Origin: Anthopleura xanthogrammica
Lineage: Eukaryota; Cnidaria; Anthozoa; Actiniaria; Actiniidae
Assembly: GCA_964019055.1 (NCBI GenBank)
Contig: OZ025219.1
Coordinates: forward strand, 4,421,868 to 4,485,867
Reading direction: 5' to 3'
Length of the DNA stretch: 64,000 bases
Below are positions 49,101 to 61,874 of this stretch, piece by piece. Positions within the stretch are counted from its first letter, which is position 1. Each line of letters begins with the position of its first letter. The position numbers and the translations under genes were made by a program. A model generated the notes under the pieces. That model searched no databases and was not told where the DNA came from. It worked only from the letters and a program-made list of their open reading frames with translations.

Positions 49101-52100
49101 CGCTGACGGCGTGACCTGTTTGCTGAAACCCCCACTTTTTGCTCATGAAAATACCTCTTGAGATAAAAACACGACTTTTTGGCGAAAAAAAATGGGGTTT
49201 TGGCTGAGTAAAGGTGCTTTTTGGTCAAAAAAACTGTTTTTTGCTGACAAAATTGGAAATTTGCTGAGAATTTTCTTTTGCTCAAAACACCACGTTTTCA
49301 CTGCTAAACGCAAGTTTTGGACGACAAAAGCACATTTTAGGTGTCCAAAACACTGTTTTGCTGGAAAAAAAAGCTTTTTAGCCCAAAAAACTGAAAAATG
49401 GCCATTTTGGCTCTCAAAACCAGGTTTTTCGCTGACGGCGTGACCTGTTTGCTGAAACCCCCACTTTTTGCTCATGAAAATACCTCTTGAGATAAAAACA
49501 CGACTTTTTGGCGAAAAAAAATGGGGTTTTGGCTGAGTAAACGTGCTTTTTGGTCAAAAAAACTGTTTTTTGCTGACAAAATTGGAAATTTGCTGAGAAT
49601 TTTCTTTTGCTCAAAACACCACGTTTTCACTGCTAAACGCAAGTTTTGGACGACAAAAGCACATTTTAGGTGTCCAAAACACTGTTTTGCTGGAAAAAAA
49701 AGCTTTTTAGCCCAAAAAACTGAAAAATGGCCATTTTGGCTCTCAAAACCAGGTTTTTCGCTGACGGCGTGACCTGTTTGCTGAAACCCCCACTTTTTGC
49801 TCATGAAAATACCTCTTGAGATAAAAACACGACTTTTTGGCGAAAAAAAATGGGGTTTTGGCTGAGTAAAGGTGCTTTTTGGTCAAAAAAACTGTTTTTT
49901 GCTGACAAAATTGGAAATTTGCTGAGAATTTTCTTTTGCTCAAAACACCACGTTTTCACTGCTAAACGCAAGTTTTGGACGACAAAAGCACATTTTAGGT
50001 GTCCAAAACACTGTTTTGCTGGAAAAAAAAGCTTTTTAGCCCAAAAAACTGAAAAATGGCCATTTTGGCTCTCAAAACCAGGTTTTTCGCTGACGGCGTG
50101 ACCTGTTTGGTGAAACCCCCACTTTTTGCTCATGAAAATACCTCTTGAGATAAAAACACGACTTTTTGGCGAAAAAAAATGGGGTTTTGGCTGAGTAAAG
50201 GTGCTTTTTGGTCAAAAAAACTGTTTTTTGCTGACAAAATTGGAAATTTGCTGAGAATTTTCTTTTGCTCAAAACACCACGTTTTCACTGCTAAACGCAA
50301 GTTTTGGACGACAAAAGCACATTTTAGGTGTCCAAAACACTGTTTTGCTGGAAAAAAAAGCTTTTTAGCCCAAAAAACTGAAAAATGGCCATTTTGGCTC
50401 TCAAAACCAGGTTTTTCGCTGACGGCGTGACCTGTTTGCTGAAACCCCCACTTTTTGCTCATGAAAATACCTCTTGAGATAAAAACACGACTTTTTGGCG
50501 AAAAAAAATGGGGTTTTGGCAGAGTAAACGTGCTTTTTGGTCAAAAAAACTGTTTTTTGCTGACAAAATTGGAAATTTGCTGAGAATTTTCTTTTGCTCA
50601 AAACACCACGTTTTCACTGCTAAACGCAAGTTTTGGACGACAAAAGCACATTTTAGGTGTCCAAAACACTGTTTTGCTGGAAAAAAAAGCTTTTTAGCCC
50701 AAAAAACTGAAAAATGGCCATTTTGGCTCTCAAAACCAGGTTTTTCGCTGACGGCGTGACCTGTTTGCTGAAACCCCCACTTTTTGCTCATGAAAATACC
50801 TCTTGAGATAAAAACACGACTTTTTGGCGAAAAAAAATGGGGTTTTGGCTGAGTAAACGTGCTTTTTGGTCAAAAAAACTGTTTTTTGCTGACAAAATTG
50901 GAAATTTGCTGAGAATTTTCTTTTGCTCAAAACACCACGTTTTCACTGCTAAACGCAAGTTTTGGACGACAAAAGCACATTTTAGGTGTCCAAAACACTG
51001 TTTTGCTGGAAAAAAAAGCTTTTTAGCCCAAAAAACTGAAAAATGGCCATTTTGGCTCTCAAAACCAGGTTTTTCGCTGACGGCGTGACCTGTTTGCTGA
51101 AACCCCCACTTTTTGCTCATGAAAATACCTCTTGAGATAAAAACACGACTTTTTGGCGAAAAAAAATGGGGTTTTGGCTGAGTAAAGGTGCTTTTTGGTC
51201 AAAAAAACTGTTTTTTGCTGACAAAATTGGAAATTTGCTGAGAATTTTCTTTTGCTCAAAACACCACGTTTTCACTGCTAAACGCAAGTTTTGGACGACA
51301 AAAGCACATTTTAGGTGTCCAAAACACTGTTTTGCTGGAAAAAAAAGCTTTTTAGCCCAAAAAACTGAAAAATGGCCATTTTGGCTCTCAAAACCAGGTT
51401 TTTCGCTGACGGCGTGACCTGTTTGCTGAAACCCCCACTTTTTGCTCATGAAAATACCTCTTGAGATAAAAACACGACTTTTTGGCGAAAAAAAATGGGG
51501 TTTTGGCTGAGTAAAGGTGCTTTTTGGTCAAAAAAACTGTTTTTTGCTGACAAAATTGGAAATTTGCTGAGAATTTTCTTTTGCTCAAAACACCACGTTT
51601 TCACTGCTAAACGCAAGTTTTGGACGACAAAAGCACATTTTAGGTGTCCAAAACACTGTTTTGCTGGAAAAAAAAGCTTTTTAGCCCAAAAAACTGAAAA
51701 ATGGCCATTTTGGCTCTCAAAACCAGGTTTTTCGCTGACGGCGTGACCTGTTTGCTGAAACGCCCACTTTTTGCTCATGAAAATACCTCTTGAGATAAAA
51801 ACACGACTTTTTGGCGAAAAAAAATGGGGTTTTGGCTGAGTAAAGGTGCTTTTTGGTCAAAAAAACTGTTTTTTGCTGACAAAATTGGAAATTTGCTGAG
51901 AATTTTCTTTTGCTCAAAACACCACGTTTTCACTGCTAAACGCAAGTTTTGGACGACAAAAGCACATTTTAGGTGTCCAAAACACTGTTTTGCTGGAAAA
52001 AAAAGCTTTTTAGCCCAAAAAACTGAAAAATGGCCATTTTGGCTCTCAAAACCAGGTTTTTTGCTGACGGCGTGACCTGTTTGCTGAAACCCCCACTTTT

Positions 52101-52331
52101 TGCTCATGAAAATACCTCTTGAGATAAAAACACGACTTTTTGGCGAAAAAAAATGGGGTTTTGGCTGAGTAAAGGTGCTTTTTGGTCAAAAAAACTGTTT
52201 TTTGCTGACAAAATTGGAAATTTGCTGAGAATTTTCTTTTGCTCAAAACACCACGTTTTCACTGCTAAACGCAAGTTTTGGACGACAAAAGCACATTTTA
52301 GGTGTCCAAAACACTGTTTTGCTGGAAAAAA
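40158..52331 (+). repeat. Mixed B array with C172/G89 copies (M123-M159)
   Basis: Mostly consensus monomers. C172 copies are M126, M127, M140, M142, M145, M146, M151, M154 and M155. G89 copies are M128, M135, M138, M142, M146 and M158. M131 (42790-43119) is 330 bp through an extra T at pos 196-201. M139 has GCTGAAAAAAA. M144 has TTTCCTG, as M97 does, and M153 has TTTGGTG. M154 has GGCAGAGT. M159 has TTTTTTGCTGACGG, a CpG-to-TpG change. I see no strict higher-order period here. Confidence 0.75.
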
Positions 52332-54306
52332 AAGCTTTTTAGCCCAAAAAACTGAAAAATGGCCATTTTGGCTCTCAAAACCAGGTTTTTCGCTGACGGC
52401 GTGACCTGTTTGCTGAAACGCCCACTTTTTGCTCATGAAAATACCTCTTGAGATAAAAACACGACTTTTTGGCGAAAAAAAATGGGGTTTTGGCTGAGTA
52501 AAGGTGCTTTTTGGTCAAAAAAACTGTTTTTTGCTGACAAAATTGGAAATTTGCTGAGAATTTTCTTTTGCTCAAAACACCACGTTTTCACTGCTAAACG
52601 CAAGTTTTGGACGACAAAAGCACATTTTAGGTGTCCAAAACACTGTTTTGCTGGAAAAAAAAGCTTTTTAGCCCAAAAAACTGAAAAATGGCCATTTTGG
52701 CTCTCAAAACCAGGTTTTTCGCTGACGGCGTGACCTGTTTGCTGAAACGCCCACTTTTTGCTCATGAAAATACCTCTTGAGATAAAAACACGACTTTTTG
52801 GCGAAAAAAAATGGGGTTTTGGCTGAGTAAAGGTGCTTTTTGGTCAAAAAAACTGTTTTTTGCTGACAAAATTGGAAATTTGCTGAGAATTTTCTTTTGC
52901 TCAAAACACCACGTTTTCACTGCTAAACGCAAGTTTTGGACGACAAAAGCACATTTTAGGTGTCCAAAACACTGTTTTGCTGGAAAAAAAAGCTTTTTAG
53001 CCCAAAAAACTGAAAAATGGCCATTTTGGCTCTCAATACCAGGTTTTTCGATGACGGCGTGACCTGTTTGCTGAAACCCCCACTTTTTGCTCATGAAAAT
53101 ACCTCTTGAGATAAAAACACGACTTTTTGGCGAAAAAAAATGGGCTTTTGGCTGAGTAAAGGTGCTTTTTGGTCAAAAAAACTGTTTTTTGCTGACAAAA
53201 TTGGAAATTTGCTGAGAATTTTCTTTTGCTCAAAACACCACGTTTTCACTGCTAAACGCAAGTTTTGGACGACAAAAGCACATTTTAGGTGTCCAAAACA
53301 CTGTTTTGCTGGAAAAAAACAGCTTTTTAGCCCAAAAAACTGAAAAATGGCCATTTTGGCTCTCAAAACCAGGTTTTTCGCTGACGGCGTGACCTGTTTG
53401 CTGAAACCCCCACTTTTTGCTCATGAAAATACCTCTTGAGATAAAAACACGACTTTTTGGCGAAAAAAAATGGGGTTTTGGCTGAGTAAAGGTGCTTTTT
53501 GGTCAAAAAAACTGTTTTTTGCTGACAAAATTGGAAATTTGCTGAGAATTTTCTTTTGCTCAAAACACCACGTTTTCACTGCTAAACGCAAGTTTTGGAC
53601 GACAAAAGCACATTTTAGGTGTCCAAAACACTGTTTTGCTGGAAAAAAAAGCTTTTTAGCCCAAAAAACTGAAAAATGGCCATTTTGGCTCTCAAAACCA
53701 GGTTTTTCGCTGACGGCGTGACCTGTTTGCTGAAACCCCCACTTTTTGCTCATGAAAATACCTCTTGAGATAAAAACACGACTTTTTGGCAAAAAAAAAT
53801 GGGGTTTTGGCTGAGTAAAGGTGCTTTTTGGTCAAAAAAACTGTTTTTTGCTGACAAAATTGGAAATTTGCTGAGAATTTTCTTTTGCTCAAAACACCAC
53901 GTTTTCACTGCTAAACGCAAGTTTTGGACGACAAAAGCACATTTTAGGTGTCCAAAACACTGTTTTGCTGGAAAAAAAAGCTTTTTAGCCCAAAAAACTG
54001 AAAAATGGCCATTTTGGCTCTCAAAACCAGGTTTTTCGCTGACGGCGTGACCTGTTTGCTGAAACCCCCACTTTTTGCTCATGAAAATACCTCTTGAGAT
54101 AAAAACACGACTTTTTGGCGAAAAAAAATGGGGTTTTGGCTGAGTAAAGGTGCTTTTTGGTCAAAAAAACTGTTTTTTGCTGACAAAATTGGAAATTTGC
54201 TGAGAATTTTCTTTTGCTCAAAACACCACGTTTTCACTGCTAAACGCAAGTTTTGGACGACAAAAGCACATTTTAGGTGTCCAAAACACTGTTTTGCTGG
54301 AAAAAA
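52332..54306 (+). repeat. Hexameric HOR, copy 1 (M160-M165)
   Basis: G89 is in M160 and M161. M162 has T48 (CTCAATACCAGG) with C156 (ATGGGCTTTTGG) and also GATGACGG. M163 begins CAGCTT, so it lacks the HindIII-type site, and the base change accompanies one extra base. M164 has A143 (TTTTTGGCAAAAAA). The unit is 1975 bp and its tag order repeats downstream, but M160 lacks the C156/C291 tags of the homologous M166 and M172. Confidence 0.75.
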
Positions 54307-56281
54307 AAGCTTTTTAGCCCAAAAAACTGAAAAATGGCCATTTTGGCTCTCAAAACCAGGTTTTTCGCTGACGGCGTGACCTGTTTGCTGAAACCCCCAC
54401 TTTTTGCTCATGAAAATACCTCTTGAGATAAAAACACGACTTTTTGGCGAAAAAAAATGGGCTTTTGGCTGAGTAAAGGTGCTTTTTGGTCAAAAAAACT
54501 GTTTTTTGCTGACAAAATTGGAAATTTGCTGAGAATTTTCTTTTGCTCAAAACACCACGTTTTCACTGCTAAACGCAAGTTTTGGACGACAAAAGCCCAT
54601 TTTAGGTGTCCAAAACACTGTTTTGCTGGAAAAAAAAGCTTTTTAGCCCAAAAAACTGAAAAATGGCCATTTTGGCTCTCAAAACCAGGTTTTTCGCTGA
54701 CGGCGTGACCTGTTTGCTGAAACGCCCACTTTTTGCTCATGAAAATACCTCTTGAGATAAAAACACGACTTTTTGGCGAAAAAAAATGGGGTTTTGGCTG
54801 AGTAAAGGTGCTTTTTGGTCAAAAAAACTGTTTTTTGCTGACAAAATTGGAAATTTGCTGAGAATTTTCTTTTGCTCAAAACACCACGTTTTCACTGCTA
54901 AACGCAAGTTTTGGACGACAAAAGCACATTTTAGGTGTCCAAAACACTGTTTTGCTGGAAAAAAAAGCTTTTTAGCCCAAAAAACTGAAAAATGGCCATT
55001 TTGGCTCTCAATACCAGGTTTTTCGCTGACGGCGTGACCTGTTTGCTGAAACCCCCACTTTTTGCTCATGAAAATACCTCTTGAGATAAAAACACGACTT
55101 TTTGGCGAAAAAAAATGGGCTTTTGGCTGAGTAAAGGTGCTTTTTGGTCAAAAAAACTGTTTTTTGCTGACAAAATTGGAAATTTGCTGAGAATTTTCTT
55201 TTGCTCAAAACACCACGTTTTCACTGCTAAACGCAAGTTTTGGACGACAAAAGCACATTTTAGGTGTCCAAAACACTGTTTTGCTGGAAAAAAAAGCTTT
55301 TTAGCCCAAAAAACTGAAAAATGGCCATTTTGGCTCTCAAAACCAGGTTTTTCGCTGACGGCGTGACCTGTTTGCTGAAACCCCCACTTTTTGCTCATGA
55401 AAATACCTCTTGAGATAAAAACACGACTTTTTGGCGAAAAAAAATGGGGTTTTGGCTGAGTAAAGGTGCTTTTTGGTCAAAAAAACTGTTTTTTGCTGAC
55501 AAAATTGGAAATTTGCTGAGAATTTTCTTTTGCTCAAAACACCACGTTTTCACTGCTAAACGCAAGTTTTGGACGACAAAAGCACATTTTAGGTGTCCAA
55601 AACACTGTTTTGCTGGAAAAAAAAGCTTTTTAGCCCAAAAAACTGAAAAATGGCCATTTTGGCTCTCAAAACCAGGTTTTTCGCTGACGGCGTGACCTGT
55701 TTGCTGAAACCCCCACTTTTTGCTCATGAAAATACCTCTTGAGATAAAAACACGACTTTTTGGCAAAAAAAAAATGGGGTTTTGGCTGAGTAAAGGTGCT
55801 TTTTGGTCAAAAAAACTGTTTTTTGCTGACAAAATTGGAAATTTGCTGAGAATTTTCTTTTGCTCAAAACACCACGTTTTCACTGCTAAACGCAAGTTTT
55901 GGACGACAAAAGCACATTTTAGGTGTCCAAAACACTGTTTTGCTGGAAAAAAAAGCTTTTTAGCCCAAAAAACTGAAAAATGGCCATTTTGGCTCTCAAA
56001 ACCAGGTTTTTCGCTGACGGCGTGACCTGTTTGCTGAAACCCCCACTTTTTGCTCATGAAAATACCTCTTGAGATAGAAACACGACTTTTTGGCGAAAAA
56101 AAATGGGGTTTTGGCTGAGTAAAGGTGCTTTTTGGTCAAAAAAACTGTTTTTTGCTGACAAAATTGGAAATTTGCTGAGAATTTTCTTTTGCTCAAAACA
56201 CCACGTTTTCACTGCTAAACGCAAGTTTTGGACGACAAAAGCACATTTTAGGTGTCCAAAACACTGTTTTGCTGGAAAAAA
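54307..56281 (+). repeat. Hexameric HOR, copy 2 (M166-M171)
   Basis: M166 has C156 with C291 (AAAAGCCCATTTT), M167 G89, M168 T48 with C156, M169 is plain, M170 has A143 plus one extra A (330 bp), and M171 has GATAGAAACAC. The block is 1975 bp and is in register with copies 1 and 3. Confidence 0.85.
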
Positions 56282-58255
56282 AAGCTTTTTAGCCCAAAAA
56301 ACTGAAAAATGGCCATTTTGGCTCTCAAAACCAGGTTTTTCGCTGACGGCGTGACCTGTTTGCTGAAACCCCCACTTTTTGCTCATGAAAATACCTCTTG
56401 AGATAAAAACACGACTTTTTGGCGAAAAAAAATGGGCTTTTGGCTGAGTAAAGGTGCTTTTTGGTCAAAAAAACTGTTTTTTGCTGACAAAATTGGAAAT
56501 TTGCTGAGAATTTTCTTTTGCTCAAAACACCACGTTTTCACTGCTAAACGCAAGTTTTGGACGACAAAAGCCCATTTTAGGTGTCCAAAACACTGTTTTG
56601 CTGGAAAAAAAAGCTTTTTAGCCCAAAAAACTGAAAAATGGCCATTTTGGCTCTCAAAACCAGGTTTTTCGCTGACGGCGTGACCTGTTTGCTGAAACGC
56701 CCACTTTTTGCTCATGAAAATACCTCTTGAGATAAAAACACGACTTTTTGGCGAAAAAAAATGGGGTTTTGGCTGAGTAAAGGTGCTTTTTGGTCAAAAA
56801 AACTGTTTTTTGCTGACAAAATTGGAAATTTGCTGAGAATTTTCTTTTGCTCAAAACACCACGTTTTCACTGCTAAACGCAAGTTTTGGACGACAAAAGC
56901 ACATTTTAGGTGTCCAAAACACTGTTTTGCTGGAAAAAAAAGCTTTTTAGCCCAAAAAACTGAAAAATGGCCATTTTGGCTCTCAATACCAGGTTTTTCG
57001 CTGACGGCGTGACCTGTTTGCTGAAACCCCCACTTTTTGCTCATGAAAATACCTCTTGAGATAAAAACACGACTTTTTGGCGAAAAAAAATGGGCTTTTG
57101 GCTGAGTAAAGGTGCTTTTTGGTCAAAAAAACTGTTTTTTGCTGACAAAATTGGAAATTTGCTGAGAATTTTCTTTTGCTCAAAACACCACGTTTTCACT
57201 GCTAAACGCAAGTTTTGGACGACAAAAGCACATTTTAGGTGTCCAAAACACTGTTTTGCTGGAAAAAAAAGCTTTTTAGCCCAAAAAACTGAAAAATGGC
57301 CATTTTGGCTCTCAAAACCAGGTTTTTCGCTGACGGCGTGACCTGTTTGCTGAAACCCCCACTTTTTGCTCATGAAAATACCTCTTGAGATAAAAACACG
57401 ACTTTTTGGCGAAAAAAAATGGGGTTTTGGCTGAGTAAAGGTGCTTTTTGGTCAAAAAAACTGTTTTTTGCTGACAAAATTGGAAATTTGCTGAGAATTT
57501 TCTTTTGCTCAAAACACCACGTTTTCACTGCTAAACGCAAGTTTTTGACGACAAAAGCACATTTTAGGTGTCCAAAACACTGTTTTGCTGGAAAAAAAAG
57601 CTTTTTAGCCCAAAAAACTGAAAAATGGCCATTTTGGCTCTCAAAACCAGGTTTTTCGCTGACGGCGTGACCTGTTTGCTGAAACCCCCACTTTTTGCTC
57701 ATGAAAATACCTCTTGAGATAAAAACACGACTTTTTGGCGAAAAAAAATGGGGTTTTGGCTGAGTAAAGGTGCTTTTTGGTCAAAAAAACTGTTTTTTGC
57801 TGACAAAATTGGAAATTTGCTGAGAATTTTCTTTTGCTCAAAACACCACGTTTTCACTGCTAAACGCAAGTTTTGGACGACAAAAGCACATTTTAGGTGT
57901 CCAAAACACTGTTTTGCTGGAAAAAAAAGCTTTTTAGCCCAAAAAACTGAAAAATGGCCATTTTGGCTCTCAAAACCAGGTTTTTCGCTGACGGCGTGAC
58001 CTGTTTGCTGAAACGCCCACTTTTTGCTCATGAAAATACCTCTTGAGATAAAAACACGACTTTTTGGCGAAAAAAAATGGGGTTTTGGCTGAGTAAAGGT
58101 GCTTTTTGGTCAAAAAAACTGTTTTTTGCTGACAAAATTGGAAATTTGCTGAGAATTTTCTTTTGCTCAAAACACCACGTTTTCACTGCTAAACGCAAGT
58201 TTTGGACGACAAAAGCACATTTTAGGTGTCCAAAACACTGTTTTGCTGGAAAAAA
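56282..58255 (+). repeat. Hexameric HOR, copy 3 (M172-M177)
   Basis: M172 (C156, C291), M173 (G89) and M174 (T48, C156) repeat M166-M168 exactly. M175 has a private GTTTTTGACG and M176 lacks A143, so only the first half of the unit is faithfully shared. Copies 2 and 3 are closer to each other than to copy 1. Confidence 0.75.
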
Positions 58256-59900
58256 AAGCTTTTTAGCCCAAAAAACTGAAAAATGGCCATTTTGGCTCTC
58301 AAAACCAGGTTTTTCGCTGACGGCGTGACCTGTTTGCTGAAACCCCCACTTTTTGCTCATGAAAATACCTCTTGAGATAAAAACACGACTTTTTGGCGAA
58401 AAAAAATGGGGTTTTGGCTGAGTAAAGGTGCTTTTTGGTCAAAAAAACTGTTTTTTGCTGACAAAATTGGAAATTTGCTGAGAATTTTCTTTTGCTCAAA
58501 ACACCACGTTTTCACTGCTAAACGCAAGTTTTGGACGACAAAAGCACATTTTAGGTGTCCAAAACACTGTTTTGCTGGAAAAAAAAGCTTTTTAGCCCAA
58601 AAAACTGAAAAATGGCCATTTTGGCTCTCAAAACCAGGTTTTTCGCTGACGGCGTGACCTGTTTGCTGAAACCCCCACTTTTTGCTCATGAAAATACCTC
58701 TTGAGATAAAAACACGACTTTTTGGCCAAAAAAAATGGGGTTTTGGCTGAGTAAAGGTGCTTTTTGGTCAAAAAAACTGTTTTTTGCTGACAAAATTGGA
58801 AATTTGCTGAGAATTTTCTTTTGCTCAAAACACCACGTTTTCACTGCTAAACGCAAGTTTTGGACGACAAAAGCACATTTTAGGTGTCCAAAACACTGTT
58901 TTGCTGGAAAAAAAAGCTTTTTAGCCCAAAAAACTGAAAAATGGCCATTTTGGCTCTCAAAACCAGGTTTTTCGCTGACGGCGTGACCTGTTTGCTGAAA
59001 CCCCCACTTTTTGCTCATGAAAATACCTCTTGAGATAAAAACACGACTTTTTGGCGAAAAAAAATGGGGTTTTGGCTGAGTAAAGGTGCTTTTTGGTCAA
59101 AAAAACTGTTTTTTGCTGACAAAATTGGAAATTTGCTGAGAATTTTCTTTTGCTCAAAACACCACGTTTTCACTGCTAAACGCAAGTTTTGGACGACAAA
59201 AGCACATTTTAGGTGTCCAAAACACTGTTTTGCTGGAAAAAAAAGCTTTTTAGCCCAAAAAACTGAAAAATGGCCATTTTGGCTCTCAAAACCAGGTTTT
59301 TCGCTGACGGCGTGACCTGTTTGCTGAAACGCCCACTTTTTGCTCATGAAAATACCTCTTGAGATAAAAACACGACTTTTTGGCGAAAAAAAATGGGGTT
59401 TTGGCTGAGTAAAGGTGCTTTTTGGTCAAAAAAACTGTTTTTTGCTGACAAAATTGGAAATTTGCTGAGAATTTTCTTTTGCTCAAAACACCACGTTTTC
59501 ACTGCTAAACGCAAGTTTTGGACGACAAAAGCACATTTTAGGTGTCCAAAACACTGTTTTGCTGGAAAAAAAAGCTTTTTAGCCCAAAAAACTGAAAAAT
59601 GGCCATTTTGGCTCTCAAAACCAGGTTTTTCGCTGACGGCGTGACCTGTTTGCTGAAACCCCCACTTTTTGCTCATGAAAATACCTCTTGAGATAAAAAC
59701 ACGACTTTTTGGCGAAAAAAAATGGGGTTTTGGCTGAGTAAAGGTGCTTTTTGGTCAAAAAAACTGTTTTTTGCTGACAAAATTGGAAATTTGCTGAGAA
59801 TTTTCTTTTGCTCAAAACACCACGTTTTCACTGCTAAACGCAAGTTTTGGACGACAAAAGCACATTTTAGGTGTCCAAAACACTGTTTTGCTGGAAAAAA
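58256..59900 (+). repeat. B monomers between two hexamer domains (M178-M182)
   Basis: Five near-consensus copies. M179 has C143 (TTTTTGGCCAAAA near 58727), the same rare base as the junction monomer M29, which makes a second TGGCCA. M181 has G89. No higher-order order is visible. Confidence 0.75.
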
Positions 59901-61874
59901 AAGCTTTTTAGCCCAAAAAACTGAAAAATAGCCATTTTGGCTCTCAAAACCAGGTTTTTCGCTGACGGCGTGACCTGTTTGCTGAAACCCCCACTTTTTG
60001 CTCATGAAAATACCTCTTGAGATAAAAACACGACTTTTTGGCGGAAAAAAATGGGGTTTTGGCTGAGTAAAGGTGCTTTTTGGTCAAAAAAACTGTTTTT
60101 TGCTGACAAAATTGGAAATTTGCTGAGAATTTTCTTTTGCTCAAAACACCACGTTTTCACTGCTAAACGCAAGTTTTGGACGACAAAAGCACATTTTAGG
60201 TGTCCAAAACACTGTTTTGCTGGAAAAAAAAGCTTTTTAGCCCAAAAAACTGAAAAATGGCCATTTTGGCTCTCAAAACCAGGTTTTTCGCTGACGGCGT
60301 GACCTGTTTGCTGAAACCCCCACTTTTTGCTCATGAAAATACCTCTTGAGATAAAAACACGACTTTTTGGCGAAAAAAAATGGGGTTTTGGCTGAGTAAA
60401 GGTGCTTTTTGGTCAAAAAAACTGTTTTTTGCTGACAAAATTGGAAATTTGCTGAGAATTTTCTTTTGCTCAAAACACCACGTTTTCACTGCTAAACGCA
60501 AGTTTTGGACGACAAAAGCACATTTTAGGTGTCCAAAACACTGTTTTGCTGGAAAAAAAAGCTTTTTAGCCCAAAAAACTGAAAAATGGCCATTTTGGCT
60601 CTCAAAACCAGGTTTTTCGCTGACGGCGTGACCTGTTTGCTGAAACCCCCACTTTTTGCTCATGAAAATACCTCTTGAGATAAAAACACGACTTTTTGGC
60701 GAAAAAAAATGGGGTTTTGGCTGAGTAAAGGTGCTTTTTGGTCAAAAAAACTGTTTTTTGCTGACAAAATTGGAAATTTGCTGAGAATTTTCTTTTGCTC
60801 AAAACACCACGTTTTCACTGCTAAACGCAAGTTTTGGACGACAAAAGCACATTTTAGGTGTCCAAAACACTGTTTTGCTGGAAAAAAAAGCTTTTTAGCC
60901 CAAAAAACTGAAAAATGGCCATTTTGGCTCTCAAAACCAGGTTTTTCGCTGACGGCGTGACCTGTTTGCTGAAACCCCCACTTTTTGCTCATGAAAATAC
61001 CTCTTGAGATAAAAACACGACTTTTTGGCGAAAAAAAATGGGGTTTTGGCTGAGTAAAGGTGCTTTTTGGTCAAAAAAACTGTTTTTTGCTGACAAAATT
61101 GGAAATTTGCTGAGAATTTTCTTTTGCTCAAAACACCACGTTTTCACTGCTAAACGCAAGTTTTGGACGACAAAAGCACATTTTAGGTGTCCAAAACACT
61201 GTTTTGCTGGAAAAAAAAGCTTTTTAGCCCAAAAAACTGAAAAATGGCCATTTTGGCTCTCAAAACCAGGTTTTTCGCTGACGGCGTGACCTGTTTGCTG
61301 AAACCCCCACTTTTTGCTCATGAAAATACCTCTTGAGATAAAAACACGACTTTTTGGCGAAAAAAAATGGGCTTTTGGCTGAGTAAAGGTGCTTTTTGGT
61401 CAAAAAAACTGTTTTTTGCTGACAAAATTGGAAATTTGCTGAGAATTTTCTTTTGCTCAAAACACCACGTTTTCACTGCTAAACGCAAGTTTTGGACGAC
61501 AAAAGCACATTTTAGGTGTCCAAAACACTGTTTTGCTGGAAAAAAAAGCTTTTTAGCCCAAAAAACTGAAAAATGGCCATTTTGGCTCTCAAAACCAGGT
61601 TTTTCGCTGACGGCGTGACCTGTTTGCTGAAACCCCCACTTTTTGCTCATGAAAATACCTCTTGAGATAAAAACACGACTTTCTGGCGAAAAAAAATGGG
61701 GTTTTGGCTGAGTAAAGGTGCTTTTTGGTCAAAAAAACTGTTTTTTGCTGACAAAATTGGAAATTTGCTGAGAATTTTCTTTTGCTCAAAACACCACGTT
61801 TTCACTGCTAAACGCAAGTTTTGGACGACAAAAGCACATTTTAGGTGTCCAAAACACTGTTTTGCTGGAAAAAA
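59901..61874 (+). repeat. Second hexameric block, copy 1 (M183-M188)
   Basis: M183 carries A30 (AAAAATAGCCATTTT) together with G144 (TTGGCGGAAAA). M184-M186 are plain, M187 has C156 and M188 has GACTTTCTGG. The first tag pair returns 1974 bp later in M189. Confidence 0.75.
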
